A program made the translations under genes and the position numbers. Shown here piece by piece: positions 10,226 to 20,056 of a stretch of 64,000 bases of DNA. Under the pieces are notes generated by a model. It was not told the DNA's origin and did not search any database. It saw only the letters and a list, made by a program, of their open reading frames with translations. The DNA comes from Antilocapra americana (taxonomy: Eukaryota > Chordata > Mammalia > Artiodactyla > Antilocapridae), in the NCBI GenBank assembly GCA_007570785.1, contig ML662445.1:1525614-1589613 (forward strand), in the 5' to 3' direction. Numbering within the stretch: the first letter of the stretch is position 1; each line of letters begins with the position of its first letter.

Positions 10226-10879
10226 AAAAAGTTACTGAAGGTAATATTAAAGGGTCTGACAAAGAAATAAGAGAATAACCAAAACAACAGATGTATTGGA
10301 AAGAAGTTTTAATTTACGTGAAAAATTGTGTAATATTTGGAATTAAAAACTCCATGAATGAATTAATCAGCATATTAGTTCAAGTTGGAGAACCAGTAGC
10401 CCACAGAGTCATCTAAGAAGTCTGCCTCGGAAATCTTCTGTGACTTAACTTGACTCTCATTAATGAGGACTCAGATTCCATCTGTGAGTCTTGGAAGCAA
10501 CTGAACAATGTAGATGGTTTTGTCTAGAAGGAACAGCAGCGATTTCCATCCAGATGAGAAGATGACCCCAAAGTGAAAGGCTGTACCTCCCTGTGAGGTG
10601 GTGGCCAGTTTTGTATCTAACATGACCCTCTGACATGGGTCCCTACTGAAGGACCACAGCATCAGTTCCTGTCTCTTCCTTTGAATGAGCTCCACATCTT
10701 GGTGGTTCCCTCATGAAAGACTGACTATATCTTTGACAAATGCTCACTGTATATCTTCGAAAAATACTTTTCACTTTTTGTAAGTACTTTGCCACAGGAA
10801 AGAGGTAGCATCACAAAGCAGTGAGTAGACTGGACTATTTAATAAGCACTGCTGGAAAACTGGCTTTCCATGGGGGAGG
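10226..10879. other. Unassigned DNA
   Basis: No repeat or exon recognised. Mixed AT-rich sequence. A single minus-strand frame of 74 codons at 10471-10695 has no recognisable domain. Confidence 0.4.
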
Positions 10880-11640
10880 GGAAATGAAATTTCACCCCAA
10901 CCCACCCCATCCACAAACCACAATCAATTCTAGTGTATTAAGAATACCAATATGAATCACAGACTTTAAAGCTCTCATAAAATTCAGTATAATAAATTTA
11001 CAACCTTGAAGTAGTGGAAAATTTATTAAAGTAGTCCCAGGAGACATAAACCTCAAAAGAAAAGAAAGCTAAAACAAAACAAGAAATTGAACTATATTAA
11101 TAAATCCTGTATCAAAAAATACACAACAAAGCAGGGAAAAGACAAGCCATAAATTGGGAGTACAGATTTGCAACACATTTAATTAACAAAGGATTAATCA
11201 TCAAAATATGTTTATAAAAACTTCTCCAAATCAGTAATAAAAAGGCAAACAACCTAATAGGTTCACAGCAGAGAAAAAAAAATATGGCGAATAAACACAG
11301 GAACAGATGCTTAACCTCATTAGTAATCTGAGAAATGCAAATTAAAACAATAATGAGATACCATTTGCACCCACCAGATTGGCAAAAGTTACAAAGTCTG
11401 ACAGCGCTACTTGTTGGTGAGGTTGGGTCTGGAGGACACTGGCTCCGTGGGTAAGAACCGTGCTGGCACCATCACCTTGGAGACAGCTTGACATCATCCA
11501 GCCGACTCCATGACCCTGCAGCTCCAGTTGTTTCTGGCCGTTCATCCCAGACAGATACCTGCCCAAGAGTCCAGTTGAGAGCAGGAGGGTGCGATATTGC
11601 CGCCTGACGGGTAACAAGTCAGGAGACACGTGGACACTGA
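10880..11640 (+). mobile_element. L1 ORF2 C-terminal fragment, old
   Basis: Clear L1 reading at aaaagacaagccataaattg, ttgcaacacatttaattaac, gcttaacctcattagtaatc and gagataccatttgcaccca. Before 11100 and after 11450 it is increasingly diverged, with many indels. Sense orientation, no open frame of useful length. Confidence 0.72.
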
Positions 11641-14184
11641 CCACAGGAGCAGGGTACAGACTGGGGCATTTTCACACGGAACACAGCCCAGTGCTGACGA
11701 CGGGTCACCACTGCCCAGTCCAGCCTGCACAGTGATCATCTTAACAATGAAAGAAACACAGGGCAAGGTCACCTTTCTCAGATACTGTTGGGGCAACTTT
11801 GCCAAGTGCATCTTGGCAGTCATTTAGAATCAAGTTCAACTAAATTTCTCCAAGGAAAATATTATTCCTTCCCACTTTTCTTCTTCGATTGATTTGTTTT
11901 TAAATTTGATGTTTTAAAGTCATTATCCAGTTCCTGGAAGGGGTTAATTATTTGTGGCTGGCTAGCACATTTCTTGAGCATCTTAACACAGGCAGGGAGG
12001 TAAGGGAACTCAGGTGTCAGCTGAAGAAAACCCACCTGTACGGGATGTGGTCACTGCACTGCTTGTGCGTATGTTGGGGGGGCCTTTATAGCTGTTTCCC
12101 TATGTTCTAATTGCTATCCAGAAGCTGTTTAGATTTGATGAAGTTGCAACAGGAATAAAATACACCTCATCCTTGCCCGTAAAATTTGAAAGAATAAGAA
12201 AATGTCATGGTGAATTTCTATTTCACAAATGATAAGCTGTTTAAGATGTAGTAAAACGAATCATACAGAAACTTTCTAGGCAAGTTTGTACCTTCTCCTT
12301 GTTCCATTTGGACGCTTGTTTTAGTATCTGGGTTATCTGTATTTTATACTTTCAAGAATCACACTCACCCTATATGTTGTTTCTTCTGTCTTGCCATGGT
12401 TGACACAGGTGATGCTGCCTGTAGGTAAAGGTGTGCCTGACCATTTTAAGGACATGTTGGGGAAGGATCTTGGACACAAAACCTTAACAAAATCACATAG
12501 GGGCAGTGCTACCACTATGAAACAATGACTGTTATGTATATAAAAGATAATGTTCTTTTTTACACTATATTCAAAATCCCACTTTGACTCAAAAAGAAAT
12601 TTATTGAAAGGGCTCAATTCAGGGAAAATATATTGCTCAGTAAAAGAGAAAGAAAATGGTGACTATGAAAACCTTGTAAAACCTTTAGATGAGAATGTGG
12701 ACAAGAGACAGAAATGCTTGTGTACATTAAAATTTTCCTTTGCTCTCCTCCATCCCCACCCCCAGCCCTAATTTAACTTGGCGTCTACTGGCTGATTTCT
12801 CTCAGTTAGGGAGACAAGACGACTTTACTGAAATAATGAAACACATGGATGGAAAATAACCCCAAAGATGGTAAAGCTGAAAATGCAAGATTGATAAAGT
12901 AATTTTAATTTGGCTCTACATATGTTAAGGTAGTTAGGGTGACTTTTGTGAAGGAGTCCAACTGTGTAAAGACAGATGTGCAGAAACTGATTAAAGACAC
13001 ACACACCCCGCCTCCCACGGCTGGTGTGTATTCGTTTCACACCGAGGCAGTGCCGTTCCGAGCTCGAAGCACGCTGTGTTGCTTTAGCGAAAACCAGAGC
13101 ACCGCAGATTTGCTCATTGCCCACTGGGGATGCCCAACGCTGGCCAGCAGCTCTTGGACTGCCATGCCTCTGATATGAAAAATTACGGATTTGCTGCCAG
13201 ATTTTTTTTTTACAGTCCTCTGCTTGGCTCGACGAGCCCCAGGGGCATGGAAGTCAGGGATGGAAGGAGATAAAGGGGTGTGGGGGGGACAAGGAGAGAT
13301 CACCCCAAAGCCCAGGAAAATCATTTAGCCCTTCACTTCTTGAGTCCCACTGTCCTCTCTGTGCAGCTCCAGAACCTGTTTTTCCTCCTCAGTCTGCCCT
13401 TACTGTTACTAATGTTTAAAACCATCACAGATACCATGAAGGCTCCTGCTGCGGCATTGATCTGCACCGCAGTCTGGGGCCTGAGACGCCCAGACTGCGT
13501 CCGTGCCATTCGCAGGGCCCTGGGCTCCCGCTGCTCTGCCCGAGAGCCATCTGCGCCCTGGTGCAGCCCCGGGCCAGCTGGTGTCCAGGGAAACCAGCTG
13601 ATGATCAATATGGCGGCAAGAGCAGTGGGGGGCGCGAGTAGGGGGTCCTGAAGCCTCAGGACCAAATAGGGGGGCGCACAAGACAGCTGCTCCAAGCCAT
13701 GGCTCTCCAGGCCTGTTGTGGGGAGATGGGGGACTCTCTCCACTCTTCAAGACCGAGGAGTTTGTGGGCAGCATCGCCTCCAGGTTACAGGGCAGAGGAG
13801 GCCGAGAGGTGCTTAGAGAAATGGAGCATCTGTCACGCTTTTTGTTCTCGTTCTCGTACAAGGTCAGAGATTGGAGGTTTTAAAGCAGTGGGATCATGGT
13901 CACAGGGCCTCTGAGTGCTCCCCAGAAGCCATGTGCTGTATCCAGATGTTGGGGGAAATTTTTAAGGCACATCGGCGTTCCTGGCTTCTCATGGAAGGTG
14001 AGGTTTGAACTGAAGTTCTGCTAGGACTGTCGCCAAAGTGGGGCGTCCGTATTCACGCAAACCTCTTGTTCATTTTAGTTTGAGATCCTTTCTTTCTCCT
14101 GAAGACAAGAGATTCTCTGAGCATCTTGAGGCTCGAATGAACAGAGCCATGATGCTCCTGAAGGTAATCTCAGTTGTCTGAAGA
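11641..14184. other. Unassigned 2.5 kb, GC-richer at 13.0-13.7 kb
   Basis: No confident repeat. 13030-13140 and 13440-13660 hold more CpG than the surroundings. Frames of 95-150 codons cross 13280-13861 on both strands and in different frames with no shared domain, so I treat them as chance. A T-run lies at 13200-13212. Nothing identifies an exon. Confidence 0.4.
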
Positions 14185-14262
14185 TTTCAGGACCCAAGAG
14201 AGGTGAACGGGTTTGCCCATGATCACAGAGCAGAGCCCCAAACTAGGAGGCTGGGTCTCGTG
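14185..14262 (+). mobile_element. MIR SINE fragment
   Basis: ttgcccatgatcacagagca, preceded by aggtgaacgg and followed by gagccccaaactagg, matches the well-known MIR core (AGGTTAAGTAACTTGCCCAA then GGTCACACAGC). Short and old. Confidence 0.55.
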
Positions 14263-14357
14263 CTGTGGTGGAAATGCTCTCCCTCGTGTTCCTTCCATCT
14301 GTAAACTTTGGACAGGCTCTGAGAAAATCCACCACATGAACTAATCAGCATGTGCCA

Positions 14358-15007
14358 GGCACAGTTGTGTTTGGGCACAGTTGTGTTCGCACACAATCGT
14401 CTATGGGAACAGTTGTGTATGGGCACAGTTGTGATCAGGCACAGTCATGTTTGGGCATAGCTGTGATTGGGCACAACTGTGTTCACAGAGAGTCGTGTTT
14501 GCACATAGTCGTGTATGGGCAGTTGTGTTTGGACATAGTCGGGTATGGGCAGTTGTGTTTGGACATAGTCGTGTATGGGCAGTTGTGTTTGGACATAGTT
14601 GTGTATGGGCAGTTGTGTTCAGGCACAGTCGTGTTTGCACACAGTTGTGTAAGGGCACAGTTGTGTACGGCCACTGTCGTGTTTGCACAGCACAGTCGTG
14701 TTAGTGCACAGTCGTGTTTGGGCACAGGCGTGTACAAGCATAGTCGTGTTCGTGCACAGTCATGTTCAGGCACAGTTGTGTTCGGGCACAGCCGTGTATA
14801 AGCACAGTCATGTTCAGGCATAGTCATGTTTGGGCACAGTCGTGTTCGGGCATAGTCGTGTATGGGCATGGTCATGTTTATGCACAGTTGTGTAAGGGCA
14901 CAGTTATCTTTGCATACAGTTATGTTCGGGCACAGTTGTATATGGGGTCGTGTACAGGCACAGTCATGTTTGGGCACAGTTGTGTATGGAAACAGTTGTG
15001 TACAGGA
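14358..15007 (+). repeat. Minisatellite, ~40 copies of a 16-bp unit
   Basis: Continuous array of a 16-bp unit, consensus about GGCACAGTCGTGTTYG. I count roughly 41 units, most 16 bp, with 14-bp shortened forms and one truncated unit near 14945. Two positions vary most. The central pair reads CG, TG or CA (gtcgtg, gttgtg, gtcatg), and the last pair also reads CG, TG or CA (ttcg, tttg, ttca; tacg, tatg, taca). That is the expected decay of methylated CpG on either strand from a CpG-rich founder unit. The unit has no stop codon in most phases, so long repetitive frames exist on both strands (about 150 codons plus, 210 codons minus). These are a by-product of the repeat and not credible genes. 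Flanked on the left by unique DNA with a MIR fragment. Confidence 0.97.
14521..14610 (+). repeat. Higher-order 30-bp subrepeat within the minisatellite
   Basis: Three tandem 30-bp copies at 14521-14550, 14551-14580 and 14581-14610, each one 14-bp unit plus one 16-bp unit. Copy 1 differs from copy 2 by one base (tcgggta versus tcgtgta), and copy 2 differs from copy 3 by a single C-to-T at CpG (tcgtg versus ttgtg). A partial fourth copy precedes them at 14502-14520. This is the most homogeneous and therefore most recently expanded part of the array. Confidence 0.95.
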
Positions 15008-15429
15008 CATCAGAATAAAGACATGAAGGAAAATCCTGCCCACTTCCAAATGCCATGAGGTGTGTCTTCGAGAAACAAATTGCTCTCTCATGACTTTCAC
15101 CAGCCCGAGTGTTTCCAGCAATCTGTATTTCTGACAAGCTTGAATGTACTCGCAGAAGGAATTTTGAGGGGTTAGAAAATGTCCTCACGCAGTTAGTCAG
15201 GAGTTTTCAGTCTGGTTGTGAGTTTACTGCCCTGGGCCCCTCTGCTCAGGGCGGCCCTTGCCTGGGGCTTGGCTTCTGTATCCCGCCCTCCACACACCTC
15301 CTCCAGCAGCCTCCTGTGGGACTGCTAACAACACACCCTCTCCATCACTTCCTGCCTCAAACACTTGTGTGGGCTCACTGCTCCCCACACTCCGACCTTC
15401 CGGACACACATGTGCACCTACCTTTTATA
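15008..15429. other. Unassigned DNA right of minisatellite
   Basis: No repeat recognised. Mixed composition with a C-rich stretch at 15230-15420. Confidence 0.4.
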
Positions 15430-15565
15430 AGCACCTTTCCTAGAGTAGAATTGCTGGGACGTAGTGAGGCTGTTTAACTTGGAAAAAGTCAGCAGACGGT
15501 TCTTGCAATGTCTGTGATGACTACATTCCCACCCAAAGTGCCCACTAGTTCCTGCTGCTCCATTT
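15430..15565 (-). mobile_element. Short L1 ORF2 fragment, antisense
   Basis: gagtagaattgctgggacgt and ctacattcccacccaaagtg are the complement of the L1 ORF2 C-terminal region just before the HCWWEC-type motif. About 135 bp. Confidence 0.6.
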
Positions 15566-15655
15566 TGCCTTAATTGTCTTGGGCTGCCAGAACGAAGGAC
15601 CGTAGCCTGGAAGCTTAAACAACAAAAATGTACTATCTCACAGTTCACTGTGGAT
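15566..15655 (-). mobile_element. MaLR-type LTR 3' end, antisense
   Basis: tcttgggctgccagaacgaa, then gcttaaacaacaaaaatgta and ctcacagttc, is the complement of the 3' end of MLT1/MST-type LTRs (…GAACTGTGAG…TTTCTGTTGTTTAAGC…GGCAGCCC). About 90 bp remain. Confidence 0.6.
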
Positions 15656-16230
15656 GGTGACTGCAGCTTGCACCTTGTAAGAAATTAAAAGATGCTTGCA
15701 CCTTGTAAGAAAAGCTATGGCAAACCTAGACAGCATATTTAAAAGCAGAGACATCACTTTACCCACAGTCAAAGCTATGGTTTTTCCAGTAGTCATGTAT
15801 GGGTGTGAGAGTTGGATCATAAAGAAGGCTGAGCACCGAAGAATTGATGCTTTTGAACTGTGGTACTGGAGAAGACTCTTGAGAGTCCCTTGGACTGCAA
15901 GGAGATCAAACCAGTCCGTCCTAAGAGAAATCAGTCCTGAATATTCATTGGAAGGACTGATGCTGAAGCGGAAGCTCCAGTACTTTGGCCCCCTGAGGCG
16001 AAGAGCTGACTCATTGGAAAAGATGAGTCTGATGCTGGGAAAGACTGAAGGCAGGAGGAGAAGGGGACGACAGAGGATGAGATGGTTGAATGGCATCATT
16101 GACTCAATGGACATGAGGTTGAACAAACTCTGGGACTTGGTGAAGGACAGGGAAGGACTGGCATGCTGCAGTCCATGGGGTTGCAAAGAGTCAGACACGA
16201 CTGAGGGACTGAACAACGGCAGCAGCAGGT
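15656..16230 (+). mobile_element. BovB LINE 3' part, sense
   Basis: BovB (RTE clade) from the C-terminal part of the reverse transcriptase to the 3' tail: aaaagcagagacatcacttt, gtcatgtatgggtgtgagag, cttttgaactgtggtactgg, ccttggactgcaaggagatc, ggcaggaggagaagggg, ttgcaaagagtcagacacga. The 5' end carries a local duplication: gcttgcaccttgtaagaaa occurs at 15666-15684 and 15694-15712. It abuts a MaLR fragment on the left. BovB is known to have entered ruminants by horizontal transfer and to have expanded there. Confidence 0.95.
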
Positions 16231-16232
16231 AG
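15696..16232 (+). pseudogene. BovB ORF remnant: RT C-terminus and tail domain
   Basis: An uninterrupted frame of 178 codons covers the end of the BovB polyprotein: 'NLDSIFKSRDITLP', 'VFPVVMYGCESW', 'RRIDAFELWYWRRLLRVPW', 'SNQSVLREISPEYSLEGLM', and the Arg-rich 'GRRRRGRQRMRW' near the C-terminus. Relative to sister copies there is an in-frame loss of four residues after 'ITLPT' (where 'KVRL' or similar normally follows). The upstream RT core, including the catalytic 'YADD'-type motif, is missing, so the product cannot reverse transcribe. The apparent start Met lies within the duplicated stretch and is not the natural start. Confidence 0.85.
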
Positions 16233-16749
16233 ATACACAGATGACAGACAGAGACAGAGACGGAGCTATAGACATGCCCCGGTGCTTAAAGATGTGAATG
16301 TCTAATGATTCCAATTGAAACCCAATGAATGGTAGGACATTAAGTAGACAGGTGAAAACTTTCCTGTTATGACTGAGATAGGGGAATGACAAGGGTGTTG
16401 GATAGACTTAGAAATGGCACTAACTCAAATCTTAGAATTAAAAAAAAGACAAACTTCCCACATAAAAGGGCTTCTAAAATGAGATTTGGAGGTTGTGGAC
16501 CTGTATAGCTTGCAGGTGTTGTAATCAGGAAGGCAGGGCTGAGGGAATAGTCCATCATGGTTACAGGTTATAAGAGTATGCATTACCTGCAGAGAATTTG
16601 GAACTAGTAATAAAGCTGTCTTTTACTTTGTCTGCTTTTTATTATCACCACGTGCCTGCAATTCTGTACAATTTACTTCTTGCAAAAAACTGCTGTAAAA
16701 TACAAAACTATAAAACTTCTAGAGAGAACATAGGAGAAAACCCAGGTAA
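16231..16749. other. Unassigned DNA
   Basis: Begins with a short gacagacagagacagagacg simple stretch just after the BovB tail. The remainder is AT-rich with no recognised element. Confidence 0.4.
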
Positions 16750-16935
16750 CCTTGGGTACTGTGATGACTTTTTACACACACTTCATTGTCGCAAATTCAC
16801 CATTCTGGTGGGGAATGTTGATAATCAACAGGAAGGGGTGTATAGGAAATTTCTGTACCTTCCTCACGGGTATGCTCTAACCTTAAACTGCTCTAAAAGG
16901 CTTTAAAATGCTTATGGGTACACTTTTTAAAAATT
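16750..16935 (+). mobile_element. L1 3' UTR fragment, old
   Basis: cattctggtggggaatgttg, ataatcaacaggaaggggtg, tgtaccttcctcacgggt and aaactgctctaaaagg match the terminal 3' UTR of L1M elements (compare the related end at 10100-10225). Confidence 0.75.
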
Positions 16936-17329
16936 GATACAGAACTGTGTTTTAGTAATAATAATAAAATATGTAATATATAATAGAATTTATATATATC
17001 TTCAAGTGAGCAAATTTATATTATTTTTTTTTAATAAGCATTGTGACCAAGAAGAAGTTAATTTGGAGATCTCCTAGTTGTGCAGTGAGCTTTTAACACT
17101 TTCCAGGTCATACCTGCATTCATCTCAACAGCAAATTCAAAATCAGTCCTGTTCACCTGGGTCACCATTTTCCATCTTTCAGCTGGAGTGTCAAAGGTAG
17201 ATACAGTTAATGTAGCACAGTCTGACTCAGGTTTACTGTGTTGATAGTTGTTTTCTATAGTGCCGTCTCCCTTTTTGTTTGTTTCATTTTCCCCAGCTTC
17301 ACTGACATAATTGAATATTTGTAGTAGTC
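16936..17329. other. Unassigned AT-rich DNA
   Basis: Poly-T and ATATAT-rich stretches; no recognised element apart from the likely start of antisense L1 near 17330. Confidence 0.4.
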
Positions 17330-18222
17330 TATTTTAATTCTTATTTTTGTTTTTAACTGTATTTTTATGTTGCTTTTATAACTATTTCTCTAGAGATTGC
17401 AATATGCGTCTTTTCTCACTGTTCATCTGGATTTACAACTATACTACTTTATATCAAACATAAAGTTTTGTTTCAAAGAGTCATATAACTTTTAAAGAAA
17501 ATGAGAGAATTGAAGAAAAGTGGGCTTTTATTTACTTCTTGTTCCTCCTAAAGATCTGATGTGATTTCCCTTGGGCCTGAAGAACTGATTTGGTGTTTCT
17601 AAGGCAGATCTGCTGGTCACAAACTTAATTTTTTTTCATCTGAAAATAACTCATTTTTGAAGGATATTTTTGCTAAAAATTAAATACTGGTTTGAGAGTT
17701 TTTTAAAGTCATTCAGAATTTAAATTTGTTGAGCTATTGCCTTCTTGTCTCTGCTTTTTATTTTTTCCCCAAATGGTAAAATGTTTCTTTTTGTATTATC
17801 TTTTACACTGCTTTTCAGAAGTTCAGATATTATATGCCTCAAAGCAGATTTGGTTTTGTTTCCAGTTTTGACATTAGGTTTCATTGATTTTCTGGAGCAG
17901 TGGGTTGATTTTCTTCATCAATTTTAAAAAATTATCACCATTATCTCTTCAAAGACTGGTTCTGCCCTCTTCACTTTCTTCTCCTTCCAGGTCTCCAATT
18001 ACTTCTTCAGTGAAGGAAGATCACCTCTCAAACCGCAGACTCTCAGTCCTGTTATTACTATCATTGTTTTTCCATAATTATCTTGATTATGATGTTTCTT
18101 TGTGTTTTTGGTCTGGATAATTTGTATTGTTCTGTCTTCAAATTTTTAAAAATAGTTTTAAATCTCTGGTAAACTTCATCTTTTCACATGTTGTTCAGTT
18201 TTTCCACTATCTCACAGTAATT
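17330..18222 (-). mobile_element. L1M upstream (ORF1/intergenic) region, antisense
   Basis: Plus strand reads as the complement of an old L1 5' region: atttctctagagattgcaat, tcatataacttttaaag, gggcctgaagaactgatttg, tgaaggatatttttgctaaa, gtctccaattacttcttcag. Heavily mutated, with no long frame on the minus strand. A younger ruminant L1 end was inserted next to or into it at 18233. Confidence 0.65.
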
Positions 18223-18232
18223 TAAAATCCAT

Positions 18233-18716
18233 TTTTTTTATTAGTTGTGCCATACAATGCCATGATATCACCATGGGTTTACATATGCTCCCCCTCCATA
18301 ACCCCCCTCCTTCCTCCCTCCCTCCTCCCTCCCCCCAGGAAATCTCGATGCACCAGCCCTGAGCATCAATCCTGGGCTGGCGATTGATTAGACATGATAA
18401 TTAACATGTTTCAATGCCATTCTCCCATATCATCCCACCCTTACCCTCATCCACAGAGTCCACGAGTCTATTCTATACATCTGCGTTCCTTTTTCTGTCT
18501 TGCATGTTGGGTTCTCGTTACCATCTTTCTAAATTCCATATATATGCGTTAATATACTGTATTGTTGTTTTTGCTTCTGGCTTACTTCACTCTGGATAAT
18601 GGGCTCCAGTTTTGTCCATCTGAGTAGAACTGATTCAAATGAATTTTTTTTAATGCTGAGTAATATTCCACTGTGTATATGTACCACAGCTTTCTTATCC
18701 ATTCATCAGTTGATGA
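18233..18716 (-). mobile_element. Young ruminant L1 3' end, antisense, with target-site duplication
   Basis: 5'-truncated L1 read on the complement. Poly-T (the A tail) at 18233-18239, ttagttgtgccatacaatgc, the C/T-rich 3' UTR tract 18301-18340, aaatctcgatgcaccagccc, gcgttcctttttctgtcttg, gctgagtaatattccactgt, ending at cattcatcagttgatga. A 10-bp direct repeat taaaatccat brackets it exactly at 18223-18232 and 18717-18726, the expected target-site duplication. No coding capacity beyond the last ORF2 residues. Confidence 0.95.
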
Positions 18717-18799
18717 TAAAATCCATGTTTTAACGACACAGTTCAGTAACATGTACATTCACTTCTCATGTCTTTTAATTTTTTAATATGTTTCAGACA

Positions 18800-19786
18800 T
18801 TGTATATAAGACAACAGTTGCAGGTCAGGAAGCAACAGAACTGGACATGGAACAACAAATAGGACTGGTTCCAAATAGGAAAAGAAGTACGTCAAGGCTG
18901 GATATCGTCACCCTGAATTTATATGAAGAGTACATCATGAGACATGCTGGGCTGGAGGAAGCACAAGCTGGAATCAAGATTGCCGGGAGAAATATCAATA
19001 ACCTCAGATATACAGATGACACCACCCTTATGGCAGAAAGTGAAGAATAACTGAAGAGCCTTTTGATGAAAGTGAAAGAGGAGAGTGAAAAAGTTGGCTT
19101 AAAGCTCAACATTCAGAAAACTAAGATCATGGCATCCGGTACCATCACTTCATGGGAAATAGATGGGGAAACAGTGGCTGACTTTATTTTTCTGGGCTCC
19201 AAAATCAATGCAGATGGTGACTGCAGCCATGAAATTAAAAGATGCTTACTCCTTGGAAGGAAAGTTATAACCAACCTGGACAGTATATTAAAAAGCAGAG
19301 ACATCACTTTGCCAACAAAGGTCCAGCTAATCAAGGCTATGGTTTTTCCAGTGGTCATGTATGGATATGAGAGTTGGACTGTAAAGAAAGTTGAGTGTGA
19401 AAGAATTGATGCTTTTGAACTGTGCTGTTGGAGAAGACTCTTGAGAGTTCCTTGGACTGCAAGGAGACCCAACCAGTCCATCCTAAAGGAGATCAGTCCT
19501 GGGTGTTCACTGGAAGGACTGATGTTGTAGCTGAAACTCCAATACTTTGGCCACCTGATGAGAAGAGCTGACTCATTTGAAAAGAACCTGATGCTGGGAA
19601 AGATTGAGAGCAGGAGGAGAAGGGGATGACGGAGGATGAGATAGTTGGATGGTATCACTGACTCAATGGACATGGGTTTGGGTAGACTCCGGGAGTCGGT
19701 GACCTACAGGGAGGCCTGGCGTGTTGCGGTTCATGGGGTCTCAAAGAGTCAGACATGACTGAGCGACTGAACTGAACTGAACTGAG
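18800..19786 (+). mobile_element. BovB LINE, 3' kilobase, sense
   Basis: About 1 kb from the RT core to the 3' tail: caggtcaggaagcaacagaa, ccaaataggaaaagaagtac, cctcagatatacagatgaca, aagctcaacattcagaaaac, ccagtggtcatgtatgga, ggcaggcct-type tail and a (CTGAA)n end at 19766-19786. 5'-truncated within the RT domain. It lies only 75 bp right of the antisense L1 at 18233-18716 and is followed directly by a second BovB tail. Confidence 0.95.
18847..19530 (+). pseudogene. BovB reverse transcriptase remnant with in-frame stops
   Basis: One frame covers the BovB RT from before its active site to the C-terminal region. The first part ends 'NNLRYTDDTTLMAESEE' and retains a YTDD motif, the two Asp of RT motif C; sister copies usually have YADD. 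A TAA stop at 19048-19050 replaces what is normally a Glu codon. The same frame reopens at 19051 and continues through 'KVGLKLNIQKTKIMASG', 'DFIFLGSKINADGDCSHEIKR' and 'RRLLRVPWTARRPNQS' to a second stop, TAG at 19528-19530, where Lys is expected. Endonuclease domain absent. Dead. Confidence 0.88.
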
Positions 19787-19789
19787 TCT

Positions 19790-19935
19790 GAAATAAATAA
19801 TACTTGCATCCCCGACTCAGTGGACATGAATTTGAACAAACTCTGGGAGATAGTGAAGGACAGGGGAGCCTGGCATACTGCAGTCCGTGGGGTCACAACG
19901 AATCGAACATGATTGAGTGAACAACGACAGACCAC
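19790..19935 (+). mobile_element. Second BovB tail fragment, sense
   Basis: tcagtggacatgaatttgaa, caaactctgggagatagtga, tgcagtccgtggggtcacaa and gattgagtgaacaacgacag repeat the last 140 bp of BovB in the same orientation immediately after the preceding copy. Either a severely truncated insertion into the first copy's tail or a local duplication. Confidence 0.88.
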
Positions 19936-20056
19936 AGCTGAATGGCCTAGATAATGGCCTGTTCCTTTTCAGTTGGGCTCAAAGTGTGGGCACCTTGTCC
20001 AACTAAACTGCTGTTGAATTTGGTAAATTTCTTTGTTGGAGCTATAGTTAGATTTT

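Noticed and set aside
13280..13914. Frames of 123, 136 and 150 codons near 13.3-13.9 kb
   Set aside because: Opposite-strand and phase-overlapping frames with no recognisable domain, start context or splice structure; consistent with GC-rich chance frames.
14352..15121. Tandem repeats considered as a CRISPR array or a repeat-protein gene
   Set aside because: There are no unique spacers between repeats, the host is a mammal, and frames are open on both strands simply because the unit lacks stops.
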